Below, in pieces: positions 1 to 8,650 of a DNA stretch of 64,000 bases. Each line of letters starts with the position of its first letter. Positions within the stretch are counted from its first letter, which is position 1. Below the pieces are notes generated by a model that was given only the letters and a program-made list of their open reading frames with translations, was not told the DNA's origin and did no database searches. The DNA is from Flavobacterium keumense. GTDB taxonomy: Bacteria > Bacteroidota > Bacteroidia > Flavobacteriales > Flavobacteriaceae. Made by a program: the position numbers and the translations under genes. Where the stretch lies: contig NZ_CP092332.1 in the NCBI RefSeq assembly GCF_029866485.1, positions 1,860,001 through 1,924,000 on the forward strand, given 5' to 3'.

Positions 1-117
1 CAAGTTCACAAGAATAAAAGTCCCGTAGGGACGGTATATCATCCCTAAAGGAATTTTATTTCCTGCATTAGGGTTTTTACCTAGATAGAATTCCTATTGG
101 GATTATACTTATAAAAA
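1..117. repeat. Cluster of short palindromes at the left edge
   Basis: This stretch lies downstream of rsmD and holds no gene. It has a perfect 5-bp-stem palindrome, GTCCCgtaGGGAC, at 20-32 and looser relatives, for example ATTCCTATTGGGAT at 90-103. The core matches the palindromes at 57317-57840 and 62631-62816, so it looks like one dispersed family. It may continue left of the window. Function is unknown; it could act as a 3'-end structure for the leftward transcript. Confidence 0.6.
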
Positions 118-684
118 TTATTCTTCTTCAGTTTCCTCTTCAGAAGATGCTATTTCAAAAAAACTAAAGAAAGATCCACCATAACTTTTCTGAAAAGAAA
201 AATGAGGTAAATGTTCCATTTTAGTGTATTTGGAATGCTCAATAATTAACATTCCGTCTTCTTCTAAAAGTCCTTTTTCGAAAACTAAAGTAACTACTTT
301 TTCAAATGTTTTTTGGTCTAAACCATAAGGAGGATCTGCGAAAATGACATCGTAACTAGTTTTGTTTTTTTCAAGAAAAGCAAAAACATCACTTTTAATA
401 GCAGCAATAGTAAAATCAAATTCAGCAGCGATTTGTTTGATGAATTTTACACAACCAAAATCACCATCTACTGAAGTAATTGGCGAACTACCTCTGGAAG
501 CAAATTCAAAGCTAATGTTTCCTGTTCCCGAGAATAAATCCAATACTTTAAGTCCTTCAAAGTTAAAATGATTATTCAACACATTGAATAATGATTCTTT
601 ACTCATATCGGTTGTAGGACGTACAGGAAGGTTTTTAGGAGGAAATATCCGTCGGCCTTTGTATTTGCCTGAAATAATTCTCAT
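118..684 (-). CDS. rsmD: 16S rRNA (guanine-966-N2)-methyltransferase RsmD
   Basis: Methylates G966 of 16S rRNA using S-adenosylmethionine during 30S assembly. The 188-residue length is normal for the family. The N-terminus MRIISGKYKGRR is characteristic. A SAM-binding motif is seen at VLDLFSGTGNISFE (about residues 47-60), and the catalytic N6/N2-methyltransferase motif DPPYG lies at about residue 117. The C-terminus ends in an acidic Glu tail. Its start codon overlaps the stop of the upstream DUF3822 gene by 4 nt (ATGA), so the two are probably translationally coupled, a common flavobacterial pairing. Confidence 0.95.
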   Translation of the reverse strand: MRIISGKYKGRRIFPPKNLPVRPTTDMSKESLFNVLNNHFNFEGLKVLDLFSGTGNISFEFASRGSSPITSVDGDFGCVKFIKQIAAEFDFTIAAIKSDVFAFLEKNKTSYDVIFADPPYGLDQKTFEKVVTLVFEKGLLEEDGMLIIEHSKYTKMEHLPHFSFQKSYGGSFFSFFEIASSEEETEEE

Positions 685-1493
685 GAATTGAAAAGTATAA
701 AATGGGTTCTGTTATCCGCTTCTGAAAAATTGTTTTTAGCTTGTAAATCGCTTACATCTAGTAATGACACATTGCGAATGTATTTGTAGGCTAATTGGTA
801 ATACTCACTTTCGGCATCGATTTTTCCAATCAATTCTAAAGAGAATTCTTCTGGATTTAAACCTAATTGTTCTGCTGTAAACAAAATGTAATACAAGAAA
901 TCTTCAGGAGTAGTATAGTCAAACGAATTGAACAATACAAGTTTTTGGTTTTGCACCACGATGATTTCAAAATGCCCTGAATTGATGTGTACAAACATCT
1001 TTTTCTCTGGATTGTTTTTGGACGCGATCAATAATTTGGAAACCAAAATAGTATTGGCATGCTTGTAATCAAAAGTGCCAAATTGGTCAATAAAAAAGTT
1101 ATTGATATTTACATACGGAATGTAAACAGTGTTCATTTGGCAATTGGCAATTTCGTCAAAAGCAAAAAAATCAGTTTCAAAAACTTTGGTATTGTATTGT
1201 AAATAGCTTCCTAAAAAGTTTTCATCAAACAACGGCTCAGGAACAAAGGTGGATAAATTGTTATTGTGAATTATTAGAATTTCATCATACGACTCCTTTA
1301 ATTCTGGATAATCACTAAAAGCATCAGCAAATAAATCTTCGGTTTTAGTAGCCTTATGAAAGGTGTCAAAATGCACTTCGTTAAAAGAAGTGATGGTGTT
1401 GTTCAACGTGTCAAAACAACAAAAAGAAAGTCCGTTCAAGGCAACTTGAATAGATAATTTTTTATACTTTTTTTCGGTGATGTTTGTGTTCAT
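681..1493 (-). CDS. DUF3822 family protein
   Basis: A protein of about 270 residues matching the DUF3822 family, a Bacteroidota protein usually encoded directly upstream of rsmD. Its function is not established; the fold is thought to be actin/ASKHA-like. I chose the ATG at 1493 (MNTNITEKKYKK) over the longer open frame to 1586. A strong promoter lies at 1513-1543, inside that extension, and the extension (rich in Ile, Tyr and Cys) does not look like conserved sequence. No signal peptide or membrane segment is evident. The 3' end overlaps rsmD by 4 nt, indicating one transcript. Confidence 0.8.
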   Translation of the reverse strand: MNTNITEKKYKKLSIQVALNGLSFCCFDTLNNTITSFNEVHFDTFHKATKTEDLFADAFSDYPELKESYDEILIIHNNNLSTFVPEPLFDENFLGSYLQYNTKVFETDFFAFDEIANCQMNTVYIPYVNINNFFIDQFGTFDYKHANTILVSKLLIASKNNPEKKMFVHINSGHFEIIVVQNQKLVLFNSFDYTTPEDFLYYILFTAEQLGLNPEEFSLELIGKIDAESEYYQLAYKYIRNVSLLDVSDLQAKNNFSEADNRTHFILFNS

Positions 1494-1512
1494 ACGTTTT
1501 TTTTCAACAATG

Positions 1513-1543
1513 CAAACATACGAATAACAATAGCAAAAATCAA
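1513..1543 (-). promoter_or_regulatory. Promoter of the DUF3822-rsmD transcript
   Basis: On the minus strand there is a -33 TTG (1541-1543), a 20-nt spacer, and a perfect -7 box TATGTTTG (1513-1520). This matches the Bacteroidota TTG-N(19-21)-TAnnTTTG consensus. Transcription would start near 1508 and give a leader of about 15 nt before the ATG at 1493, which supports that start codon. Confidence 0.7.
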
Positions 1544-1599
1544 CTTCAATAGCAATTTCAATATTCAATATCAAAATGAATCGCAATGTTAAACTAAAG

Positions 1600-1656
1600 T
1601 TGATTTTTGAAATTGAACTTGATTTTTGAAATTGTGATTGATTTTTGTCATTCCAA
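1600..1656. repeat. Three tandem 19-bp repeats between divergent genes
   Basis: Three head-to-tail 19-bp units start at 1600, 1619 and 1638. The first two match at 16 of 19 positions (first unit TTGATTTTTGAAATTGAAC); the third diverges after TTGATTTTTG. A fourth TTG follows in register at 1657. The array sits between the DUF3822 promoter and the RecD-like helicase gene, and the TTG of the third unit is placed to act as that gene's -33 box. A period of 19 bp is close to two helical turns, so repeated protein binding on one DNA face is possible, but that is inference. Confidence 0.75.
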
Positions 1657-1668
1657 TTGCTTACTTTG
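1638..1668 (+). promoter_or_regulatory. Probable promoter of the RecD-like helicase gene
   Basis: A TTG at 1638-1640, a 20-nt spacer, then TTACTTTG (1661-1668), one mismatch from TAnnTTTG. The start would be near 1673, about 13 nt before the ATG at 1686. This rules out the upstream in-frame start at 1638. Confidence 0.5.
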
Positions 1669-1685
1669 CAATCAAATTAATCGTA

Positions 1686-3107
1686 ATGAACTCCTCCCTG
1701 TTTTACAGTCTTTTAAAGAAAAAATTTCCGTTTGAACCCACTTACAAACAGGATATTTTTTTTCAAAAGATTGCTATTTTCTTAACTGAAATGGAAAACA
1801 ATACCATTTTTGTATTGAAAGGATATGCAGGAACAGGAAAAACTACGGTCATTTCTACGATTGTCAATAACTTAATTGAGATTAATAAAAAATATGTTTT
1901 GCTTGCGCCAACAGGCCGTGCAGCTAAGGTGATTGCCAATTATTCGAATAAACCTGCTTTTACCATTCATAAAAAAATCTATTTCCCTAAGAAATCTTCA
2001 GGCGGAGGCATTTCGTTCACTTTGCAACCTAATAAACATAAAAATACCATTTTCATTGTTGATGAGGCTTCCATGATTTCAGACGCTAATTCAGATTCAA
2101 AATTATATGAAAACGGTTCTTTATTGGATGATTTAATTTCGTATGTATATTCAGGAACCAACTGTAAAATGATTCTGTTGGGAGACACTGCCCAGTTGCC
2201 TCCAGTGAATTTGGACATCAGTCCAGCCTTGGATACCCATACTTTGGCAGTGCATTATGACAAAGAAATCGAGTCTATTGAATTAGATGAAGTGATGCGT
2301 CAGGAAGAAAACTCTGGTATTTTATTTAATGCTACCGAACTTCGAGAACTATTAAAAGATAGTTTTATTAACGAATTTCAATTTGACGTACGTAAATTCA
2401 AGGATATTGTTCGTTTAGTAGATGGTTATGATATTCAAGATGCGATACATTCGGCGTACAATAATTATAGTATTGAAGATACCGCATTTATTGTTCGTTC
2501 GAATAAAAGAGCTAATCAATACAACGAACAAATTAGAACTCGAATTTTAGACCGAGAAAGTGAGCTATCAACAGGAGACTTTTTGATGGTGGTAAAGAAC
2601 AATTACTTTTGGTTAAAAGATTCGGATGAAGCTGGTTTTATTGCTAATGGTGATATTATTGAAGTGTTAGAACTATTTAGCATTCAAGAATTGTATAGTT
2701 TTAAGTTTGCCAAAGTTAAAATCCGAATGGTGGATTATCCCAATCAAAGGCCTTTTGAAACGGTTTTGCTTTTGGATACAATAAAAAGTGAATCGCCTTC
2801 GTTGACTTATGAAGAGTCCAATCGTTTATATCAAGAAGTGCTAAAAGATTACGAAGGTGAAACTAAGTACAAGCAATTTCAGAAGATAAAAAACAACGAA
2901 TATTTCAATGCATTACAAGTTAAATTCTCCTATGCAATAACCTGTCATAAATCGCAAGGCGGACAGTGGAATACGGTTTTTATCGAGCAGCCGTATTTGC
3001 CGGACGGAATCAATAATGATTATATTCGTTGGTTATATACAGCAATGACACGAGCAAAAAATAAATTGTATTTGATTGGTTTTAAAGACGAAAGTTTTGT
3101 GGACTAA
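1686..3107 (+). CDS. RecD-like / UvrD-C ATP-dependent DNA helicase
   Basis: A superfamily 1 helicase of about 473 residues, cytoplasmic, expected to unwind DNA 5'-3' in repair or replication. Motifs in order: Walker A GYAGTGKTT (about residue 47), motif II VDEASM, motif III LLGDTAQLPPV, motif V in TCHKSQGGQWNTVFIE, and motif VI YTAMTRAKNKLYLIG at the C-terminus. This is the RecD2/Dda-type core without the long N-terminal domain of RecD2. Flavobacterial homologues are usually annotated as AAA-family or ATP-dependent RecD-like DNA helicase. The start at MNSSLFYS fits the promoter at 1638-1668; the upstream in-frame start lies before the transcription start. There are no recB or recC neighbours. 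Confidence 0.9.
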   Translation: MNSSLFYSLLKKKFPFEPTYKQDIFFQKIAIFLTEMENNTIFVLKGYAGTGKTTVISTIVNNLIEINKKYVLLAPTGRAAKVIANYSNKPAFTIHKKIYFPKKSSGGGISFTLQPNKHKNTIFIVDEASMISDANSDSKLYENGSLLDDLISYVYSGTNCKMILLGDTAQLPPVNLDISPALDTHTLAVHYDKEIESIELDEVMRQEENSGILFNATELRELLKDSFINEFQFDVRKFKDIVRLVDGYDIQDAIHSAYNNYSIEDTAFIVRSNKRANQYNEQIRTRILDRESELSTGDFLMVVKNNYFWLKDSDEAGFIANGDIIEVLELFSIQELYSFKFAKVKIRMVDYPNQRPFETVLLLDTIKSESPSLTYEESNRLYQEVLKDYEGETKYKQFQKIKNNEYFNALQVKFSYAITCHKSQGGQWNTVFIEQPYLPDGINNDYIRWLYTAMTRAKNKLYLIGFKDESFVD

Positions 3108-3122
3108 TTTAAAACGATAATT

Positions 3123-3953
3123 ATGCAAAATTTAAACGATTTACACACTGTATCTAGAAGTTTCTCAACTACCGATAAAATGCCGGTTTTGTTTTTAGGA
3201 CACGGAAGTCCGATGAATGCCATTGAAGAAAATCAGTTTGTGGCTGGTTTTCGAGATTTGGCAAAATCACTGCCGCAGCCCAATGCAATTTTGTGTATTT
3301 CGGCACATTGGTATACTAAAGGAACTAAAGTAACCGCTATGGAAATGCCAAAAACCATTCATGATTTTGGTGGTTTTCCACAAGAATTATTTGAGGTGCA
3401 ATATCCCGTTAAAGGGAGTCCTGAATTGGCTTTGGAAACCAAAGAATTACTACTACCCGTTGAAGTTGAATTAGATGAAACCTGGGGGTTAGATCACGGA
3501 ACTTGGAGTGTAATTAAACATTTGTATCCCGATGCAAATGTTCCTGTTATTCAATTAAGTATTGATTATTCGAAGCCACCAGAATACCATTTTGAATTGG
3601 CTAAACAACTAAACCAGTTAAGATATAAAGGCATTCTAATTGTAGGGAGTGGTAATATTGTTCATAATTTACGATTAGTAGATTACCCTAATTTCGACAA
3701 AGACAATTATGGCTATGACTGGGCAATTGAGGCTCGAGAAGTAGTTAATAATTATTTATTAGATGCTAATTTTAAACCATTACTAGAGTATGAAAAACAG
3801 AATAAAGCCCTGCGAATAGCTATTCCAACACCAGAGCATTTTTTACCCTTAATTTATACCTTGGGATTAAAAGATAAAAAGGATGAATTGTATTTATTTA
3901 ATGATAAATTAGTAGCTGGTTCTTTGAGTATGACTTCAGTAAAAATAATGTAA
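3123..3953 (+). CDS. ygiD: 4,5-DOPA dioxygenase extradiol-type ring-cleavage enzyme (YgiD family)
   Basis: A class III extradiol dioxygenase of the LigB/DODA family, 276 residues, typical length. These enzymes open catechol rings using a non-haem metal. Visible metal or active-site segments are GHGSPMNA (about residue 26), SAHWYTKG, the DHGTW motif (about residue 124) and GSGNIVHNL (about 178). E. coli YgiD acts on L-DOPA, but the physiological substrate in Bacteroidota is not known. It starts 15 nt after the helicase gene and probably shares its transcript, though the functions are not obviously linked. No signal peptide. Confidence 0.88.
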   Translation: MQNLNDLHTVSRSFSTTDKMPVLFLGHGSPMNAIEENQFVAGFRDLAKSLPQPNAILCISAHWYTKGTKVTAMEMPKTIHDFGGFPQELFEVQYPVKGSPELALETKELLLPVEVELDETWGLDHGTWSVIKHLYPDANVPVIQLSIDYSKPPEYHFELAKQLNQLRYKGILIVGSGNIVHNLRLVDYPNFDKDNYGYDWAIEAREVVNNYLLDANFKPLLEYEKQNKALRIAIPTPEHFLPLIYTLGLKDKKDELYLFNDKLVAGSLSMTSVKIM

Positions 3954-3976
3954 AAGGATAAACTCAATAAATTAAT

Positions 3977-3984
3977 TAAATTTG
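3977..3984 (+). promoter_or_regulatory. -7 promoter box upstream of kdsB
   Basis: A perfect TAAATTTG lies 37 nt upstream of the kdsB ATG. No clear TTG -33 box is seen at the right distance, so this is half of a consensus promoter. Confidence 0.45.
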
Positions 3985-4021
3985 CATCTGATTTAATACT
4001 ATTAATGTTTTAACCAAAGCT

Positions 4022-4747
4022 ATGAAAATAATAGCCGTTATACCTGCACGATACGCTTCAACCCGATTTCCAGCCAAATTAATGCAAGATTTGGGTGGCA
4101 AAACAGTGATTTTAAGAACTTACGAAGCGGCTATTACTACCAAGCTGTTTGATGATGTTTTTGTGGTTACAGACTCCGATATCATTTTTCAAGAAATTGT
4201 TTCTAATGGGGGCAAGGCCATCAAGAGCATCAAAGAACATGAGTCAGGGAGTGATCGAATTGCCGAAGCGGTTCAAAACTTAGATGTTGATATCGTAGTC
4301 AATGTTCAAGGAGACGAGCCTTTTATCGATGTAGATCCTTTACAGAAAGTAATAGATGTCTTTAAAAACGATGCGGTTAGACAGGTTGATTTAGCCTCTG
4401 TAATGCGTGAAATTACTAATGAAGAGGATATCAATAATCCTAATAATGTCAAGGTAGTTATAGATCAAAATGACTTTGCCTTGTATTTTTCCCGTTCGGT
4501 GATACCTTATCCAAGGGAGAAAAATGTAGGTGTGCGCTATTTTCAACACATTGGAATTTATGCTTTCAGAAAACAAGCACTATTAGATTTTTATAGTTTG
4601 CCAATGCAATCCTTGGAAGCTTCTGAAAAACTAGAACAATTACGTTATTTAGAATTTGGGAAACGTATCAAAATGGTCGAAACCACCCATGTTGGCATTG
4701 GAATCGATACTCCGGAGGATTTAGAGAAAGCACGAAAAATGATATAA
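4022..4747 (+). CDS. kdsB: 3-deoxy-manno-octulosonate cytidylyltransferase (CMP-KDO synthetase)
   Basis: Activates KDO with CTP to CMP-KDO for lipopolysaccharide core synthesis in the cytoplasm. The length of 241 residues is usual for KdsB. Diagnostic segments are [15 protein letters not shown] at the N-terminus (nucleotide loop), [12 protein letters not shown] (about residue 73), [11 protein letters not shown] (about 93) and the C-terminal [14 protein letters not shown]. Other KDO genes are not adjacent. Its stop abuts the stop of the convergent ion-channel gene with no gap. Confidence 0.96.
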   Translation: MKIIAVIPARYASTRFPAKLMQDLGGKTVILRTYEAAITTKLFDDVFVVTDSDIIFQEIVSNGGKAIKSIKEHESGSDRIAEAVQNLDVDIVVNVQGDEPFIDVDPLQKVIDVFKNDAVRQVDLASVMREITNEEDINNPNNVKVVIDQNDFALYFSRSVIPYPREKNVGVRYFQHIGIYAFRKQALLDFYSLPMQSLEASEKLEQLRYLEFGKRIKMVETTHVGIGIDTPEDLEKARKMI

Positions 4748-5458
4748 TTATTCGTTGTTTTCATGATCAAAATATCCTTTACTTTTAACTTTAGTAGAGA
4801 AAAAATTCAAAAATAACACAATAAAAAACAAGAATAATAAAGCTTGTGTACTCACTAAAAATTTTCCAAAAGTAGTTACGGGATGAAAATCGCCATAACC
4901 AATTGATGATGAGGTAATAATACTGAAATATACTGAGTCAAACCAATTTTGAAATGGTTTGTTTAAGTAGTTTCCACACGAGTAGAAAACTGCATATGCA
5001 AATACAATTTCCAAATAATTGAAAAACAACAATAGCATTGACCTTCTGTAAGAGCGTGGTCTAGAAAATAAATCAGAAGCAAAAATTAAAGTTGGAATAT
5101 AAAAAAGAGTTTCAAAAAAAGTATAGGTCATTATAATAATAACCCATTGATAGTGCTGCCATTGATTTACTAAAATTACAATAGGAAAGCTCACTTTGAG
5201 TAGGATATAAAAATCGGTAGCTAAATCTTGGTATTCAATACCTTTTTTTCTAGAAAAATATTTGATATAAATACCAGGAAATAGTAATTGTGAGGTAGAT
5301 AGAAGTAAACGAAAAATTTTTTCGATACCATTATCATCTTGATGATCATTATTCCAAATAGACTGTATGTTCCGAATTCTTTTCTCAATGGGATCAAATT
5401 CAGCTTGTTTTCCGTTAGATGATTTTCCTAAAAATAATTTTTTGACTGCTTTTCTCAT
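4748..5458 (-). CDS. Potassium channel family protein (Ion_trans_2 type)
   Basis: A 236-residue integral membrane protein. The selectivity filter SSSIGYGDFHP (about residues 183-193) contains the GYGD signature of K+ channels, preceded by a pore-helix region and followed by a last hydrophobic helix (TQALLFLFFIVLFLNFF). Hydrophobic segments earlier in the chain (about residues 85-105, 108-125 and 140-160) suggest three or four membrane helices rather than the minimal two. The basic N-terminal 70 residues are cytoplasmic. No RCK or cyclic-nucleotide domain is present, so gating is unclear. It is probably monocistronic or leads only to the gap before kdsB. Confidence 0.82.
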   Translation of the reverse strand: MRKAVKKLFLGKSSNGKQAEFDPIEKRIRNIQSIWNNDHQDDNGIEKIFRLLLSTSQLLFPGIYIKYFSRKKGIEYQDLATDFYILLKVSFPIVILVNQWQHYQWVIIIMTYTFFETLFYIPTLIFASDLFSRPRSYRRSMLLLFFNYLEIVFAYAVFYSCGNYLNKPFQNWFDSVYFSIITSSSIGYGDFHPVTTFGKFLVSTQALLFLFFIVLFLNFFSTKVKSKGYFDHENNE

Positions 5459-5498
5459 TTGTGCTAAAAATAGTTTCTTTCAAGTTAGTAAAAAAATA

Positions 5499-6164
5499 CT
5501 AAATTATGTTTTCAATTAGGATTAATTCATTGTGAATTTCAACTTTAGGGATTCGTTTTATTTTAAAATTAGGTTGGTAAAATTCAGAACAGTATTTTTC
5601 ATTTCTGGCTGTATCATTTTTTGTTAAAACCATCGTATTAAATAGTATAAATCCTTTCTTTTGAAGTAAAGCACAAAGTCTTTCTGTGAAAAAATTCTCA
5701 AACAAAAAAGCAGGCATTTTAGTATCCTGAAAAATATCAACAATAATTAAATCGTATTTTTCTTTGGCTTGTAAAACAAATTCAAAAGCATCAGTATTCA
5801 GTAAAGTCAGATTGGGAATTTGATTAAGTTTGAAGTAAGAATTAGCTACTTCAATAATTTTAGCATCAATTTCAATTCCAGTAACGATTCCCTTATATTG
5901 AATTTCATCAATTAAAGTCTTAATGACACTTCCTCCCGCAACTCCTAAGACTAATATTTTGTTCATTTCTCTAATCTGGCTAAATCCAATTTTTTTTAAT
6001 CCATGTTTTAAAATACGTTGTAAACTACCGTATGAATAGTTAGTATTTTCGGAATCAATTACTAATTCTCCATTTGTCCAAGTAATTTCGATAGATTTAT
6101 TCCAATTAGATTGTGTTTTATAAATAGTTATGGGCAGAAAATAACTTAATAATCGTTGTATCAT
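5499..6164 (-). CDS. Spermidine synthase-like SAM-dependent methyltransferase-fold protein
   Basis: A 221-residue Rossmann-fold protein of the spermine/spermidine synthase superfamily. The glycine-rich nucleotide motif is VLGVAGGSVIKTL (about residues 72-84), the acidic residue after strand 2 is in TGIEIDAKIIEVA, and IIVDIFQD (about 140) corresponds to the catalytic-Asp strand. It lacks the full N-terminal beta-barrel of SpeE (about 285 residues), so true aminopropyl transfer is doubtful. Such short proteins are usually annotated as fused or spermidine synthase-like methyltransferases of unknown substrate. It is on the same strand as the channel gene, 40 nt upstream of it, and so is possibly co-transcribed. 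Confidence 0.72.
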   Translation of the reverse strand: MIQRLLSYFLPITIYKTQSNWNKSIEITWTNGELVIDSENTNYSYGSLQRILKHGLKKIGFSQIREMNKILVLGVAGGSVIKTLIDEIQYKGIVTGIEIDAKIIEVANSYFKLNQIPNLTLLNTDAFEFVLQAKEKYDLIIVDIFQDTKMPAFLFENFFTERLCALLQKKGFILFNTMVLTKNDTARNEKYCSEFYQPNFKIKRIPKVEIHNELILIENII

Positions 6165-6226
6165 ATTGTGGGGATTTCTTCAAAAATAAGATTTTAATTG
6201 TTTTTATTTGCAATAAATTTAAAAGA

Positions 6227-6790
6227 ATGAAGAAGCAATTCTATAAGTGGTTATTTTTTAAAGTTATGGGATGGAAAATAATTGGTACAATTCATCCTTC
6301 AATAAAAAAATGTGTTATGATGGTATTACCGCATACTAGTGCGCATGATTTCTATTTAGGAATATTTACTCGAGGGATTATTGGACTTGAGATGAATTTT
6401 GTAGCAAAGAAAGAATTGTTTCGTTTTCCGTTTGGGTATTATTTCAGATATATGGGAGGTGCTCCATTAGATCGCACAGGGGGGTTAAATAGAGTAGATG
6501 CAATCGCTTCGCTATTTGCTAAAAAAGAAGTGTTCAGGTTAGCAATAGCTCCAGAAGGAACCAGAAAACATGTTACTGAATTAAAAACAGGATTCTATTA
6601 TATAGCCTTAAAAGCAGATGTTCCAATTGTTCCCGTTGCTTTTGATTTTGGTAAAAAAGAAGTGCGATTCGGAACTCCGTTGCAACCATCAGGAAATATA
6701 GATCAAGATTTATTGATTTTAAATCAGCATTTTATAGGTGTAAAAGGTAAAATTCCTGAATATGGTTTTCAAGTAAAAGAAAATAATTAA
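6227..6790 (+). CDS. 1-acyl-sn-glycerol-3-phosphate acyltransferase-like protein (PlsC superfamily)
   Basis: A 187-residue LPLAT-family acyltransferase expected at the inner membrane. It shows the HX4D catalytic motif as HTSAHD (about residues 36-41), the GAPLDR substrate-binding segment (about 77), and the EGTR block as APEGTRK (about 108-114). It is shorter than canonical PlsC (about 240), lacks a clear N-terminal membrane helix, and matches the short Bacteroidota acyltransferases of uncertain acceptor. The divergent gene at 6164 shares the intergenic space. Confidence 0.8.
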   Translation: MKKQFYKWLFFKVMGWKIIGTIHPSIKKCVMMVLPHTSAHDFYLGIFTRGIIGLEMNFVAKKELFRFPFGYYFRYMGGAPLDRTGGLNRVDAIASLFAKKEVFRLAIAPEGTRKHVTELKTGFYYIALKADVPIVPVAFDFGKKEVRFGTPLQPSGNIDQDLLILNQHFIGVKGKIPEYGFQVKENN

Positions 6791-6825
6791 GAAAATGTCA
6801 TTACTATAAGTTAGTTACTTTTGTA

Positions 6826-6833
6826 AAATCAAA
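6826..6833 (+). promoter_or_regulatory. -7 promoter box immediately before the M14 peptidase gene
   Basis: TACTTTTG is a perfect TAnnTTTG match ending 10 nt before the ATG at 6843. If used, the leader would be only a few nucleotides. No convincing -33 TTG is seen. Confidence 0.35.
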
Positions 6834-6842
6834 TTTAAAAAT

Positions 6843-7997
6843 ATGAATTTAGAAGTTGCATTCAATCAAAATAAAGAACAATCTATACAAGGTCGTTATT
6901 TGACGTTAGATCATATTCAGCCTGTCTTAAATCGATTAAACACCAACAACCAATTGCAAGTTATTGGACAATCTGTTTTAGGAAAGCCAATCTATGAATA
7001 TCAAATAGGGCATGGGGCAAAACGTGTTTTTCTTTGGTCACAGATGCATGGCAATGAAAGTACCACAACCAAAGGAATGTTTGATTTTGTAAATCTACTG
7101 CATAGTGAGTCGGATTTAGCGAAACAATTTCTAAATCATTTTACTTTTTGTTGGATTCCAATCTTAAATCCTGATGGCGCTACTTTGTACACTCGAGCAA
7201 ATGCAAATGGGGTAGATTTAAATCGCGATTCTCAAGATATATCACAGCCGGAAAGCCAAGTATTACGGGCTACTTTTGAACGATTTAAGCCTGATTTTTG
7301 TTTTAATCTTCATGATCAGCGCACCATTTTTGGAGTTGCTAATACAGGAAAACCAGCTACGATGTCATTTTTAGCACCTTCTTATAATGAAGAAAGAGAG
7401 GTTAATGAATCAAGATTAAAAGCAATCAATGTTATAGCAGGAATAAATGAAGTTCTTCAACAATTTATCCCAGGGCAAGTAGGTCGTTTTGATGATTCAT
7501 TCAATATCAATTGTATTGGAGATACATTTCAATATCTTGGAGTTCCAACTATTTTATTTGAAGCAGGTCATTTTCCGAATGATTATGAAAGAGAACAGAC
7601 AAGAAAATTTGTTTTTATTTCATTGGTTACAGCTTTTAAGGTTATTAGCGAAAACGATATAGTTACTAATAGAATGGAAGATTATTTGAATATTTCACAA
7701 AATAATCCCGTTTTTTGTGATTTTTTGTATAAAAATGTCAAAATAAATTATGATGGTAACGAAAAAATCATCAATTTTGCGTCACAATACAAAGAAGAAT
7801 TAATTGGGGATCGAATTTGTTTTAATGCATATATTAATCAAATTGACAATTTAGAAAATTGTTTTGGTCATTGTGAGTATGATGCGCAGGGAGCTCTTTA
7901 TACGGATGATTATAATAACATTCCTAAATTAGATCAAAAAGCCAATTTTTACTTAAATAATGATATAAAATTTGTTAATGGATTGGTAAAAAACTAA
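6843..7997 (+). CDS. M14 family zinc carboxypeptidase
   Basis: A 384-residue metallopeptidase of the carboxypeptidase A-like (M14) clan. The zinc-binding HxxE is in QMHGNESTT (about residues 69-77), the substrate-binding NPDG and DLNRD motifs follow (about 112 and 125), the third zinc His is in FNLHDQR (about 156), and the catalytic Glu is in LFEAGHF (about 241). There is no signal peptide, so it acts in the cytoplasm, perhaps on peptides of cell-wall or murein-tripeptide type. The C-terminal region of about 100 residues is not conserved in a way I recognise. An Lrp/AsnC regulator follows 79 nt downstream. Confidence 0.88.
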   Translation: MNLEVAFNQNKEQSIQGRYLTLDHIQPVLNRLNTNNQLQVIGQSVLGKPIYEYQIGHGAKRVFLWSQMHGNESTTTKGMFDFVNLLHSESDLAKQFLNHFTFCWIPILNPDGATLYTRANANGVDLNRDSQDISQPESQVLRATFERFKPDFCFNLHDQRTIFGVANTGKPATMSFLAPSYNEEREVNESRLKAINVIAGINEVLQQFIPGQVGRFDDSFNINCIGDTFQYLGVPTILFEAGHFPNDYEREQTRKFVFISLVTAFKVISENDIVTNRMEDYLNISQNNPVFCDFLYKNVKINYDGNEKIINFASQYKEELIGDRICFNAYINQIDNLENCFGHCEYDAQGALYTDDYNNIPKLDQKANFYLNNDIKFVNGLVKN

Positions 7998-8076
7998 AAT
8001 TTTTACTTTTTATTTAATTTTTATACATATTTTTATTCTTTGTTTTTAGGTAATTAATAATATTAATTGAATAAAT

Positions 8077-8556
8077 ATGAGTAAGTTTCGTTTAGATGAA
8101 GTAGATCACCAAATTTTAGATATGTTGATTGATAATACTAGAGTTCCATTTACGGATATTGCTAAAAAATTATTGATTTCAGCAGGTACGGTTCACGTAA
8201 GAGTGAAAAAAATGGAAGATGCAGGAATTATTATGGGATCTTCTCTAGTACTTGATTATGATAAATTAGGATACTCATTTATAGCATATGTAGGTGTTTT
8301 TCTAAACAATACTTCTCAAACCAAATTTGTTTTGGAGAGAATTAATGAGATTCCTTTTGTAACGGTTGCATCTGTTACTACAGGTAAATTCAATATCTTT
8401 TGTAAGATTAGAGCCAAAGATACTAAACATGCAAAGGATGTTATTTTTATGATTGATGATATTGATGGAGTTTACAGAACTGAAACCATGATTTCATTGG
8501 AAGAAAGTATTAATGATAAGAAACGTTTAATGCATACAATTTTTAAAAACATGTAA
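8077..8556 (+). CDS. Lrp/AsnC family transcriptional regulator
   Basis: A 159-residue feast/famine regulator. The N-terminal helix-turn-helix (about residues 5-55, with DHQILDMLIDNTRVPF and the recognition helix near SAGTVHVRVKKME) is followed by a RAM/ACT-like ligand-binding domain (about 70-150). Amino acids or related metabolites are the usual effectors. It is highly similar to the Flavobacterium Lrp protein encoded beside ppc or peptidases. A good terminator follows the stop. The target genes cannot be told from the sequence. Confidence 0.93.
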   Translation: MSKFRLDEVDHQILDMLIDNTRVPFTDIAKKLLISAGTVHVRVKKMEDAGIIMGSSLVLDYDKLGYSFIAYVGVFLNNTSQTKFVLERINEIPFVTVASVTTGKFNIFCKIRAKDTKHAKDVIFMIDDIDGVYRTETMISLEESINDKKRLMHTIFKNM

Positions 8557-8580
8557 TGCTTGATGCTATATAATATATAA

Positions 8581-8607
8581 CCTCAAGTTACTGCTTGGGG
8601 TTTTTTT
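8581..8607 (+). terminator. Rho-independent terminator after the Lrp/AsnC gene
   Basis: Stem CCTCAAG / CTTGGGG (with one G-T pair) around a 6-nt loop, followed by seven T residues. It separates the regulator from ppc. Confidence 0.85.
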
Positions 8608-8650
8608 ATGTCAAATGAATCTACAACAACAACTAACTACTACTTAAACC

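Noticed and set aside
1494..1586. Extended N-terminus of the DUF3822 protein
   Set aside because: A full-consensus promoter lies at 1513-1543, inside the extension, so the transcript starts downstream of the longer start codon.
1638..1685. Earlier in-frame start for the RecD-like helicase
   Set aside because: It overlaps the third 19-bp repeat and lies upstream of the predicted transcription start.
5499..6164. True spermidine synthase (SpeE) assignment
   Set aside because: It is about 65 residues shorter than SpeE and lacks most of the N-terminal domain, so only the fold-level call is safe.
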